Origin: Clostridium sp. UBA5530
Lineage (GTDB): Bacteria; Bacillota; Clostridia; Clostridiales; Clostridiaceae
Direction: 5' to 3'
Assembly: GCA_002423705.1 (NCBI GenBank)
Contig: DINW01000085.1
Span: forward strand, 16,674 to 62,292
DNA length: 45,619 bases
Part shown: positions 8,371 to 16,640 of the stretch, piece after piece
Layout of the letters: every line of letters starts with the position of its first letter
Position numbering within the stretch: position 1 is the first letter of the stretch
Translations under genes and position numbers: made by a program
The notes under the pieces: generated by a model
Told to the model about the DNA's origin: nothing
The model's input: the letters and a program-made list of their open reading frames with translations, nothing else
Databases searched by the model: none

Positions 8371-8943
8371 ATGAACTATATAATATACGATTTGGAACTG
8401 AATCAGAAATATTCTAAGGAGGATAATTGCCATGATCTTCCCTTTGAAATAATTCAAATTGGAGCTTTAAAACTCAATAATAAATTAGAAACTATTTCAA
8501 CCTTTAATGCTTTGGTCAAGCCTACTGTTTATAATGATATTCATCCATATATAGAGGCTCTAACCAAAATATCAAATGATATGGTTAACAGTCATAACAC
8601 TTTTCCTAAGGTCTACAAAGACTTCCTAAGTTTTATTGGCAATGAAGACTTTGTATTTTGTACCTGGGGTACTAGTGATATTAAAGAACTTATAAGAAAT
8701 ATAGAATTTCATAATTTAAATCATAAAACTATTATAAATAAGTATATTGACGTTCAAAACATTGCTTCAAAGTATCTTAATGCTCCCAAGGGTACCAGGA
8801 TCGGCTTGCAAAATGCTGTTGAAGTTTTCGATATACGCTCTAGTGGCAACTTTCATAATGCTTTTAACGATGCCTATTACACTGCTGAAATCTTCAAAGA
8901 ACTTTATACCACTGATATAAAAATAAAAGTGTTGAAGCCTTAG
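8371..8943 (+). CDS. DEDDh 3'-5' exonuclease, KapD/ERI-1-like
   Basis: 190-aa exonuclease-fold protein. Exo I is IIYDLELN (D7, E9), Exo II contains the aspartate of TSDIKEL (~103), and Exo III is FHNAFNDAYYTAEIF with the catalytic His and Asp. Length matches small free-standing exonucleases such as the KapD sporulation inhibitor group. DLELN instead of the usual DxET is typical of this RNase T/ERI-1-like branch. The start ATG has only a weak ribosome binding site (GCGGGT). Monocistronic, flanked by two hairpins sharing a stem. DNA versus RNA preference cannot be told. Confidence 0.85.
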   Translation: MNYIIYDLELNQKYSKEDNCHDLPFEIIQIGALKLNNKLETISTFNALVKPTVYNDIHPYIEALTKISNDMVNSHNTFPKVYKDFLSFIGNEDFVFCTWGTSDIKELIRNIEFHNLNHKTIINKYIDVQNIASKYLNAPKGTRIGLQNAVEVFDIRSSGNFHNAFNDAYYTAEIFKELYTTDIKIKVLKP

Positions 8944-8966
8944 TTCCTTCAACACTTTTGTTTTTT
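8925..8966 (+). terminator. terminator of the exonuclease gene
   Basis: Arms AAAAGTGTTGAAG / CTTCAACACTTTT, 9-nt loop, followed by GTTTTTT. The left arm overlaps the last codons and the loop includes the TAG stop. Convergent with the permease gene ending at 9047. Confidence 0.85.
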
Positions 8967-9046
8967 ATATCATGTCTGACTGCTCTAACACCTCATCCCT
9001 TTAGATCGTAGATAATATCATTTACCGTTGTAGATAAATTCAGAAT

Positions 9047-10264
9047 CTATTCAAATTCCTTATTCTCTTTAAATAACGAAAGTATATCTTTATTACAATA
9101 TTTTTGTAGTATATACTTAAGTACCACCTTGTTTATTCCAATCAAAATTACTCCAATAATCCCCATTATCATAACTACATATTGAAAATTACTAGGTTTG
9201 ATGAAAATTATTCCAAGTATGAGAATATATAATTGTGCTATTCCTTGCAGTTTATAAAATATAGTGTTTATATTTATTTTGTATATATCATAAATTTCTT
9301 TAGATGTATACTTCAATTGTTTTAATATTCCCATGTCCTTTTGCTGTATTCTTAAATATGACTTAAATGATATTACCAATTGTATAGCTGTAAAAGTAAA
9401 AATTAGTATAATTAAAATAGATATAATTACCACTGTATTTATTATTGATTTATCAAAATCATCAAAAGCTTTAAAGGTATAGTTTGTATTATATGCTTCT
9501 TCATTTATAGCTCTGGCCATGGGAGATATATCTGAAATAATATCTGAATATATAAATATTTTTCTTATTGCTTGTATACCATATGGATTGTTTTCATTAT
9601 ATTTTTTTACAAACTCTTCCCAGTCTGCATCATATGCCAAAGCTACAATCTTTTCATAGGTTTTTTTTCCAACAAAATGAGAATTTGTATTATCTTCGTA
9701 TAAACCCAAAGTATTATTTTTAATAACCCCACCTTTGCTCTCTACTAAATAACTTGTGGTTTCTGTGCTTTCCATTCCATTTTCTTTAACCTTAATTTTA
9801 GGGACTTGCAATTCAACATTGCCTGCACCATTATATGAATAAATAGTGTCCTTTTCTAACTTACAATCCCCTAACAAAGGTGCCGCTTCTTCTTCTATTC
9901 CATATATATAATAGCAATTTCCATTGGGGTCTGGAATTCCAAAGTTTAATTGATATTCTGTATATATCTTATATTGTGCATTAGGGAATTTTTCTTCAAG
10001 AATATGTTTTATTTCATCTTCACTAGAAAATTTTAAATACTCTATTTTTTTCTCTTTACTTCTTTTAGATGATATTTCAATAATATGAGTATTTTTATTA
10101 TCTACAAAATCTTTCTTTATTTGAATATATTGATTGCATAATAAAACTATCATTGTGATTAATATGCACAAGCATACTGAAAATGTGGCTATAGATATCT
10201 TTAAGTATGAGTTAGCTTTTTTATTTAGAAGTTTAGCAATATATTTTCCATCACTTGTCTTCAT
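9047..10264 (-). CDS. MacB/FtsX-like ABC permease
   Basis: 405-aa membrane protein: one N-terminal helix (ISIATFSVCLCILITMIVLL), a ~230-residue extracytoplasmic domain, and three C-terminal helices (~275-300, ~330-355, ~360-380). This is the MacB/FtsX topology. Start chosen at ATG 10264, which overlaps the ATPase stop as ATGA and has GGAAGGA upstream; an in-frame upstream start would lie inside the ATPase gene. Last gene of a four-gene cassette with an exported protein, a lipoprotein and the ATPase. Such transporters usually move peptides or lipoproteins, or give peptide self-protection; which applies here is unknown. Confidence 0.82.
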   Translation of the reverse strand: MKTSDGKYIAKLLNKKANSYLKISIATFSVCLCILITMIVLLCNQYIQIKKDFVDNKNTHIIEISSKRSKEKKIEYLKFSSEDEIKHILEEKFPNAQYKIYTEYQLNFGIPDPNGNCYYIYGIEEEAAPLLGDCKLEKDTIYSYNGAGNVELQVPKIKVKENGMESTETTSYLVESKGGVIKNNTLGLYEDNTNSHFVGKKTYEKIVALAYDADWEEFVKKYNENNPYGIQAIRKIFIYSDIISDISPMARAINEEAYNTNYTFKAFDDFDKSIINTVVIISILIILIFTFTAIQLVISFKSYLRIQQKDMGILKQLKYTSKEIYDIYKININTIFYKLQGIAQLYILILGIIFIKPSNFQYVVMIMGIIGVILIGINKVVLKYILQKYCNKDILSLFKENKEFE

Positions 10265-10869
10265 GTTGATAATATTCCTTCCCTTAGTTTTAATAAAATA
10301 CAATTCTCATATTCCTTGTTAAAATCATGGGATACAATTATTAAAAGCTTTTCTTCTAGCTGCTTGTTTATTAATTGTATTATATACTTCTTATTCTCTT
10401 CATCTAATTTTGATGTAGGTTCATCTAGTAATATTATATCTGGATTTGAAAGCAATAAGCTTGCTAGCTGAATCCTCTGTTTTTCTCCACCAGATAGCAA
10501 TGCTACTTTTCTATTTTTCAAATCTACAATGTTAAATTTTCTAAGTAATTTTTCTGATATCTCATAAAACCTTTCCCTTTCCATTTCTAAACAGCATGCT
10601 TTTATAAATAAGTTATCTATTACTGTTAGATTAGAAAATAAACATTCATCTTGAAAAAGATACTCTATACTTAAACCTGAATCTATAGTTATCTCTCCTG
10701 AATCTTCCTTTAAGTACCCAGCTATAAGATTTAATAGAGTAGTCTTTCCTATACCACTTTTACCACTTATCACATACTTTTTCCTAGGTAAAAAATCAAA
10801 ATTTACTTTATCTAAAATTACCTTATCTTGAAATTTCTTCGATACACAATTTAAACTTATAGACGCCAT
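10261..10869 (-). CDS. ABC transporter ATP-binding protein (LolD/MacB type)
   Basis: 202-aa compact ATPase. Walker A SGKSGIGKTT, signature LLSGGEKQR, Walker B IILLDEPTSKLD and switch histidine IVSHDF are intact. Short length without accessory domain is typical of LolD-like ATPases that pair with a MacB-like permease, here the overlapping downstream gene. It starts 11 bp after the lipoprotein gene with GGTAAGGA upstream, so the genes are co-transcribed. Confidence 0.9.
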   Translation of the reverse strand: MASISLNCVSKKFQDKVILDKVNFDFLPRKKYVISGKSGIGKTTLLNLIAGYLKEDSGEITIDSGLSIEYLFQDECLFSNLTVIDNLFIKACCLEMERERFYEISEKLLRKFNIVDLKNRKVALLSGGEKQRIQLASLLLSNPDIILLDEPTSKLDEENKKYIIQLINKQLEEKLLIIVSHDFNKEYENCILLKLREGILST

Positions 10870-10880
10870 TCCTTACCTCC

Positions 10881-11798
10881 CTATATACTAACCTCATATA
10901 TCTCACCATGGCAATAAATTATAATTTTACCTTTGGATACCCTAAAATCTATAACATTTTCGCATTTTTTTATCACCGACTTGGTGCTAATATCTACTAA
11001 CTCTAGCAGTAAAGTTCCCTCTTTATCTACATATAGTTGTATTAGTTTATTATTTAAATCATCAAAATAATTGAGAGCACCTTTGCTAAAATAATCTTTA
11101 TCACATATAATCTTATCTATAGTTGAATAATATAAATTTCCTTTAAACGAATATATTTCTGGGTACTCCAGATTTTCCTTTATCAATACAGGTTTATTAT
11201 CTTTTTCATAAAATTCTAAAGAATAAAGAGAATAATTATTTTTACCGTCTTCATAAACTGTATAATATAGTTTCTCATCTAAAATTGCTCCAAAACTGAT
11301 TTTTCCTTTTGTGTTTTTATATTCTTCTATATCATTGTTATCTCCCATTGAAACAATAAATGAATATTGAAATTCGTTGTCTTTATATATGGATTTTATA
11401 AAAAATTTTTTATCTTTATTGGTTGCTAATGGAAATATAGCCTCTTCTTTCTTGTTTTTTAGACTATAAACTCTTTCAATACTATTCTTTCCAATTCTTA
11501 TTATCTCAAAACCATTTTCTATACTATGTCCTGTAGTGTAATAATCACTAGGAGTGTTAAATTCATACTGCATATAGTTACTCACATTTATTTCTCTATC
11601 TATTGTATAAGTTTGTGTGTTATATAGTACTAATTTCTGTTTATATCTATCATAGAGTATAACTTTAAAATCATCATTTTCTATTAAGCTTTCGTAAGGC
11701 ATTCTATCATTTATAGTATCTATTTTTTTACTTTTCCCACATCCTAAAGCTGTAATGATTATAATAATTGTTAAACATATAATAATAGTTTGTTTCAT
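10881..11798 (-). CDS. predicted lipoprotein of the exported-protein/ABC cassette
   Basis: About 305 aa. Signal peptide MKQTIIICLT followed by a hydrophobic run and the lipobox ITALGC, so it should be a lipid-anchored surface protein. The rest is rich in Tyr, Lys, Asn and short beta-type repeats (for example ILYDRYKQKLVLYN, EKLYYTVYEDGKNNYSLYS), reminiscent of a beta-propeller, but no named family is recognised. ATG 11798 is chosen because AAGGA lies 12 nt upstream; ATG 11810 and GTG 11819 are in frame but poorly spaced. It probably serves the downstream ABC transporter as a sensor, receptor or immunity component; this is inference. Confidence 0.7.
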   Translation of the reverse strand: MKQTIIICLTIIIIITALGCGKSKKIDTINDRMPYESLIENDDFKVILYDRYKQKLVLYNTQTYTIDREINVSNYMQYEFNTPSDYYTTGHSIENGFEIIRIGKNSIERVYSLKNKKEEAIFPLATNKDKKFFIKSIYKDNEFQYSFIVSMGDNNDIEEYKNTKGKISFGAILDEKLYYTVYEDGKNNYSLYSLEFYEKDNKPVLIKENLEYPEIYSFKGNLYYSTIDKIICDKDYFSKGALNYFDDLNNKLIQLYVDKEGTLLLELVDISTKSVIKKCENVIDFRVSKGKIIIYCHGEIYEVSI

Positions 11799-11871
11799 TT
11801 TTATATTCATTCCTTTCACTGAAGGTACAAAACGTGATGAAAATATTTCTTTGAACCCCTATTCTCTCCTA

Positions 11872-11915
11872 ACACAAAACAAATCTTCACCTACTGACGG
11901 CAAAGATTTGTTTTT
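11872..11915. terminator. hairpin between exported-protein and lipoprotein genes
   Basis: Arms CAAATCTT / AAGATTTG around a 15-nt loop, flanked by T-rich sequence on both strands (TTTTTATAT on plus, TTTTGTGTT on minus). It could attenuate read-through so that the secreted protein is made in excess over the transporter. Confidence 0.55.
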
Positions 11916-11986
11916 ATATCTATGTGATATCTATCTAATATAATACTGAAAACTCTCTATTCTAGATGCATTTCCAGATACTATCC

Positions 11987-12052
11987 TAGGTAAGTTCAAC
12001 TTTGGCTCAGATAGATTTCAAACCCCAACTAAACCTGAGTTTCATTTTACAG
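11987..12052 (+). repeat. dispersed intergenic repeat, degenerate 3' half (copy H)
   Basis: Contains TAAGTTCAACTT, a decayed central palindrome and CTGAGTTTCATTTT, in the order of the 3' half of the element. It lies 6 bp from the stop of the exported-protein gene, in the usual orientation relative to that gene. More diverged than the other copies. Confidence 0.5.
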
Positions 12053-12058
12053 CTTAAT

Positions 12059-12586
12059 TTATGCTCCTGCACTTATCTCATAGGTCTTAGCATCACCTTT
12101 AAGTTTTACCAAAGCAGTATTAGTTATAGATATAGTATCTGATCTATAATCTTTACTTGGAGTAACTATGATATTTGAACGCCAACTAGATTCCTTTGCT
12201 CCATTACTATTTTCCCAATACTTAGGTTTGGTAGTTGCGTTTGACCAAGAGGAAGAAGCCCCTACACTAACTTCTGAAGAAGATATCCCTACACTTATTG
12301 AAGCAGAATTTCTTAAGCTGGCATTTGCAGTCCAGGTAGTTCTGATTCTTTCTACCGTTTTGCTTCCAGAATAGTTAGCTGAAACTTGATAATCCCATTG
12401 ATAAGTATTTCCTGAAACAGTATAAGACGTGCTTCTCCAAGCATTAGATGTCAAAGTACCTTGATTCCCTGGAATAGTTAAATCTTTAGATTGTGATGTA
12501 GCACTAGCTGGTAATCCAGTACTAACTAATAGTATAACAGCTGTTGCCCCGGATAAAATAATTTTTTTTAATTTACTATTTTTCAT
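12059..12586 (-). CDS. small secreted protein, 175 aa, unknown family
   Basis: Clear Sec signal peptide: a lysine-rich start (MKNSKLKKII), hydrophobic core and probable cleavage after PASA near residue 29. The mature ~145 residues are rich in Ser, Thr and Asn, contain no cysteine, and look like an all-beta protein (SASISVGISSSEVSVGASSS). An AAAGGA site precedes the ATG. It heads a cassette with lipoprotein and ABC genes and is divergent from a LytTR two-component system. A secreted effector or bacteriocin-like protein is possible, but no bacteriocin motif was recognised. Confidence 0.75.
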   Translation of the reverse strand: MKNSKLKKIILSGATAVILLVSTGLPASATSQSKDLTIPGNQGTLTSNAWRSTSYTVSGNTYQWDYQVSANYSGSKTVERIRTTWTANASLRNSASISVGISSSEVSVGASSSWSNATTKPKYWENSNGAKESSWRSNIIVTPSKDYRSDTISITNTALVKLKGDAKTYEISAGA

Positions 12587-12800
12587 ACCTCTTTTCCTTT
12601 ACAAAATTAATACAATCATAGTCTAACTTATTTTCCATTTATTGTCAATAGTGTTTAAATACAAATTTATCTTCTCTATCTAGACTGTAACCAATAGATT
12701 TTTAAAGTTATATTTAAAAATTATTTCACCTGTTTTTATTATATAGTTTTCACTTAATTTAAGAGAAGAATTTATTTACATATTATATTAATTATACCAC

Positions 12801-12813
12801 CACCCCTGGGGTG
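12801..12813. repeat. CCCC-T-GGGG palindrome, single copy
   Basis: CACCCCTGGGGTG, 13 nt, in the divergent spacer between the exported-protein gene and the LytTR operon. The same core occurs at 23587, 39021 and 40076. It lies about 70 bp upstream of the response regulator start and could act as an operator or simply be a dispersed repeat. The rest of the 295-bp spacer is AT-rich with no promoter I would defend. Confidence 0.7.
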
Positions 12814-12881
12814 CTGTTAATCTCTTCCATGTACCCAATGAATGTTACGTGGTAAAATAATACAAGAAAGGGTGGTTTTTT

Positions 12882-13589
12882 ATGAGAATAGCTATCTGTG
12901 ATGATAATAATGTGCAAATTGAACTTTTAAAGCATTTTCTTTCTCTTTGGGCTAGTGACCGAAACCAGCCTGTTGAGGTTTTTGATTATCCTAATGCAGA
13001 AGCCTTTTTATTTGCTTATGAGGATGTTACCTTTGATGTAATACTTCTTGACATTCAAATGAAAGAAATGAATGGGGTTGAACTAGCCAAGGTTTTAAGA
13101 AGTAAAAAAGATGATACGGCAATAGTCTTTATCACTGGAATAACAGACTATGTCTTTGAAGGTTATAATGTAAAAGCTCTTAATTATTTACTAAAGCCTG
13201 TAAAAGAAGAAAAATTGTATCAATGCTTAGACCAAGTAGTATCCTCTTTAAATTTAGAGAAACCCTTCATATTAGTAGATGAAAATCACCTAAAAAAAAT
13301 CTACCTTAAGGATATTGTCTATTTAGAGAGTATGGGCCATAATTGCATAATTAATTGCGTGGATGAAGTTATAACCAGTAAAAAAGGTATTCAAAACTAT
13401 GATGATACTCTAGATCATACTGTATTTTACCGTTGCCATCGTTCATACATAATAAACATATCAAATGTAGCTTCCATATCTAAAACTGAGGTTACCATGA
13501 CAAACGCCTCAGTAATTCCAATTTCTCGTGGTAAATGGGAAAATCTAAATAAATTATTTTTAAAATACTGTAGGAGTTCATTATGTTAG
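12882..13589 (+). CDS. LytTR-family response regulator
   Basis: 235-aa cytoplasmic regulator. Receiver domain ~1-120 with the acidic pair D8/D9, phosphoacceptor D57 in VILLDIQM, the conserved Thr/Ser region FITG and Lys in LLKPVKEEKL. LytTR DNA-binding domain ~130-235 with YLESMGHNCIIN and FYRCHRSYIINI. Ribosome binding site AAGGGTGG upstream. It overlaps the kinase gene by 7 bp, the AgrA/ComE-like arrangement. It probably controls the following ABC exporters, the divergent secreted-protein cassette, or both. Confidence 0.93.
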   Translation: MRIAICDDNNVQIELLKHFLSLWASDRNQPVEVFDYPNAEAFLFAYEDVTFDVILLDIQMKEMNGVELAKVLRSKKDDTAIVFITGITDYVFEGYNVKALNYLLKPVKEEKLYQCLDQVVSSLNLEKPFILVDENHLKKIYLKDIVYLESMGHNCIINCVDEVITSKKGIQNYDDTLDHTVFYRCHRSYIINISNVASISKTEVTMTNASVIPISRGKWENLNKLFLKYCRSSLC

Positions 13590-14737
13590 ATTATATATGG
13601 ATAATTACAATTTTAGGATGCTACTTATATTACATATACCAAATTTCCCACATGGAAAAAGGCCCTTTAAAAGTTTTAATTCTTTGCCTATTGAGTGTTT
13701 TAGCATTATTATGTTCTAACTACTTTAATATGGATTTTTTAGGATGGATAGCCGTAGCAATTATATTATTTTTTTATGACTTATTCTATGATGAAGAGCA
13801 CATAAAGCATCAATGGTACAAAGTGGTTATTCCATGTATATTGATGATACTAGGAAATCTTCTTTCAATTCCTTATGTGTACTTATGTGAAATATTCTTT
13901 ATATTTGCATTTGCAATAATTTCTCACTATAGAAACTACTTTTCTGTTGCAAATACTGTAATTACCATAATTATGTACCTAATTCTTATAATTCTTATTC
14001 ATATGGTATATGGACAGCCTATAATGTATTTTGTATTTACTTTAAGTATTATGATATTTGTTTTCTTAGAGTTTACACTAAATAGCTATCAGCGAGGTTT
14101 TGAAAAAAATACAACCTTCTTCCAACAAAATGTACTGTCCCATCAATATGAAGAAATAAAAAACATCTATTTAGATATGAGAGGCTGGAGACATGACTAC
14201 CATAATCACCTGCAAACCATTAAAGCCCATTTAGCTTTAGGTAATTTAGATTTAGCTGAGGAATATCTTAATGAACTGGAAAAAGATTTAGATTCAGTAG
14301 ACAGTTATATTAAGTCAGGAAATCTTATGGTAGATGCTATCTTAAACAGTAAAATTTCCATAGCTAAAAAAAATAATATAAACATAGTATGCAAAGCTGA
14401 AGCTCCAAATGGCATTTCTATCAGTGAAATAGATTTATGTGTAATTCTTGGGAATCTCCTAGATAATGCTATGGAATCCTGTGCTCAAGTTGAAAATAAC
14501 AATCCTTTCATTAGAATTTACATAGCAGTAATTCATAGTCAACTTTATATTTCCATACAAAATTCAGCCAAAGATATACTTAACTTTAATGAAAGAAATT
14601 ATATTTCAACCAAACGTGGTAATCATGGGCTAGGTATGAAAAGGGTGAAAATTCTAGTAAATAAATATGAGGGTTACCTAAATCTTCAAAACCAGCCCGG
14701 CATATTTGCTAGTGAAGTTACCCTTCCATTAAAATAA
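13583..14737 (+). CDS. GHKL-family sensor histidine kinase
   Basis: 384-aa membrane kinase of the AgrC/CitA-like HPK10 group. The N-terminal ~185 residues hold six hydrophobic segments; a short coiled region follows; the H-box is RGWRHDYHNHLQTI (His ~204); the N-box is LGNLLDNAMESC and the G-box HGLGMKRV. ATG 13583 has TAGGAGT upstream and overlaps the regulator gene. Kinases of this architecture commonly sense peptides, but no cognate pre-peptide was found nearby. Confidence 0.92.
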   Translation: MLDYIWIITILGCYLYYIYQISHMEKGPLKVLILCLLSVLALLCSNYFNMDFLGWIAVAIILFFYDLFYDEEHIKHQWYKVVIPCILMILGNLLSIPYVYLCEIFFIFAFAIISHYRNYFSVANTVITIIMYLILIILIHMVYGQPIMYFVFTLSIMIFVFLEFTLNSYQRGFEKNTTFFQQNVLSHQYEEIKNIYLDMRGWRHDYHNHLQTIKAHLALGNLDLAEEYLNELEKDLDSVDSYIKSGNLMVDAILNSKISIAKKNNINIVCKAEAPNGISISEIDLCVILGNLLDNAMESCAQVENNNPFIRIYIAVIHSQLYISIQNSAKDILNFNERNYISTKRGNHGLGMKRVKILVNKYEGYLNLQNQPGIFASEVTLPLK

Positions 14738-14774
14738 TTTTTTAGGTTCAAATTAATAATATGCAATTGATGTT

Positions 14775-14804
14775 AAAATTTCTGCATTTGGTGCAGAAAT
14801 TTTT
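14775..14804 (+). terminator. terminator between the two-component and ABC genes
   Basis: Arms AAAATTTCTGCA / TGCAGAAATTTT, 5-nt loop, running into TTTTTATAT. It ends the regulator-kinase transcript; the ABC pair may have its own promoter or depend on read-through. Confidence 0.8.
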
Positions 14805-14852
14805 ATATTACTTTACTTGTATTATAAGATATTGGCAAGAGGAGGGATTAAT

Positions 14853-16640
14853 ATGTATGAAAATATAAAATATTTTATAAAGTCATTATACAGAAGTCAA
14901 GGGAAAATAGTTTTTGTAAAGGATTTATTTATAATCTTATTATCAGTTGCTATGCCCTTTGCCACTATAGCCTTGCCAAGCTTTGTAATAGCCTTACTTA
15001 CATCTAACAATTCTCCAAAAAATGTTCTAATATACACATTGATATATGGTTTCATTTTACTTATAGGAAATGTGCTACTTTCCATATTAAAAACTCAGTT
15101 TCAAGGTCACTGCATGATGGCAAGAATAGATATAGCTACTGAGTTCGATGAAAAACTTCTTCGTACGGATTACATTAATGTAGAAATGGAAACTAGCAAG
15201 AAAAAGATAGAAAAAGCTAATTGGTGTGTATATGGTGGAAATAATTTGGGTTGTGAAGACTTTATATTAAAGTGGAACGACTTAATAATAAATATTTTAG
15301 GCCTTTTACTTTATGTTGTTTTATTTTCTAAGCTTAGCTTTATAGTTATGATTTTTATTATAGCATGTGCCGTAGCAAGCTCTATTAGCAATATATTTCT
15401 CAGAAAGTGGATTATAAAAAATAAGGATGACTGGGCGAAAATTGATAATAAGTTTCAATATCTAAGACGCCAGTCTATGGATATAAGAAATGGTAAAGAT
15501 ATTCGTCTATTTAAAATTAAGGACTGGTTTATTGATGTTTTTAATGATTTAATCCATGAGAAGATGAAAGGAATCAAAGGAAAATACCTAAGAACCTTTT
15601 ATACCCAAGGCTGGGATAGATTAATGGGAATTTTAAGAGATATTGTGATCTATGGCTATCTTGTAAAAAAACTAATACTAGGTATGGATATAGCTACCTT
15701 TACCCTTTATTTAGGTATGGCTGCCAGCTTCAACAATTGGATTAAAAAAATCTTTCAAGATTATAACGACATACAGAAAGATAACATAATTATCAATGAT
15801 TATTTGTCTTATTTAAATATTCCTGATTGGACAAATCGAGGAACCGGTGCAAATATAAAAAATCAAGCTCATAGCATAACCTTTGATCATGTTACCTTTG
15901 CCCATGAAGACAGTGATGTAAATTTATTTGAAGATTTCTCTTTAAATATTTCTCCCGGTGAAAAAATAGCAATAGTAGGTAATAATGGTGCTGGTAAAAC
16001 TACTCTTATAAAATTGTTATGTGGACTTTATAAACCAACCTCTGGGAGAATTCTTATAGATGGCGTAGACATAAATGATTTTAACCTTTATGACTATTTT
16101 GATGAATTATCCGTTGTTTTTCAAGATGTATTTGCTTTTGCCTTTACCATAGCTAAAAATATAGCTTGCGTCCCAGACAATGAGATAGATTACCATAAGG
16201 TTCATCAATGTCTTTCTTTAGCAGGTCTAAGTGACAAAATTAATAACCTTCCAGATGGTGTAAACACTATATTGTGCAAAGATTTGGATGAGGATGGGGT
16301 CCTTTTATCTGGTGGTGAAATGCAAAAACTTATGCTGGCTAGAGCCCTATATAAAGATGCTAATATAGTTATCTTAGATGAACCTACTGCTGCTTTAGAT
16401 CCTATAGCTGAGAGTGAAATGTATGAAAAATATGATTCCTTTGTAAATAATAAAACCAGTATCTTTATTTCCCATCGTCTTAGTTCAACAAGATTTGTAG
16501 ATCGTATATTATTTATGAAAAATGGAGTCATTGCAGAAGAAGGCAGCCATGAAACTCTTATGAGAAAAAATGGGGAATATGCTCATATGTTCGATGTTCA
16601 AGCTCATTACTATCAAAAGGAGGTAGAAGAAATATGGTAA
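14853..16640 (+). CDS. ABC exporter half-transporter (membrane plus ATPase), first of a pair
   Basis: 595-aa type IV exporter subunit. Six-helix membrane domain ~25-310, ATPase domain ~350-590. Walker A VGNNGAGKTT, Q-loop VVFQDVFAF, signature LLSGGEMQK (LSGGE, not LSGGQ), Walker B IVILDEPTAALDP, switch histidine FISHRLSS. Start ATG 14853 has AGAGGAGGG 6 nt upstream; in-frame upstream codons lack a site. There is no N-terminal C39 peptidase, so it does not itself cleave a leader peptide. It overlaps the second exporter gene by 7 bp; together they likely form a heterodimer. Confidence 0.9.
   Translation: MYENIKYFIKSLYRSQGKIVFVKDLFIILLSVAMPFATIALPSFVIALLTSNNSPKNVLIYTLIYGFILLIGNVLLSILKTQFQGHCMMARIDIATEFDEKLLRTDYINVEMETSKKKIEKANWCVYGGNNLGCEDFILKWNDLIINILGLLLYVVLFSKLSFIVMIFIIACAVASSISNIFLRKWIIKNKDDWAKIDNKFQYLRRQSMDIRNGKDIRLFKIKDWFIDVFNDLIHEKMKGIKGKYLRTFYTQGWDRLMGILRDIVIYGYLVKKLILGMDIATFTLYLGMAASFNNWIKKIFQDYNDIQKDNIIINDYLSYLNIPDWTNRGTGANIKNQAHSITFDHVTFAHEDSDVNLFEDFSLNISPGEKIAIVGNNGAGKTTLIKLLCGLYKPTSGRILIDGVDINDFNLYDYFDELSVVFQDVFAFAFTIAKNIACVPDNEIDYHKVHQCLSLAGLSDKINNLPDGVNTILCKDLDEDGVLLSGGEMQKLMLARALYKDANIVILDEPTAALDPIAESEMYEKYDSFVNNKTSIFISHRLSSTRFVDRILFMKNGVIAEEGSHETLMRKNGEYAHMFDVQAHYYQKEVEEIW

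Noticed and set aside
12059..12586. Lactococcin 972-type bacteriocin
   Set aside because: The exported protein is longer and lacks the Trp/Gly/Tyr-rich pattern of that family, and the permease is not the large two-module bacteriocin-associated type. Kept as unknown secreted protein.
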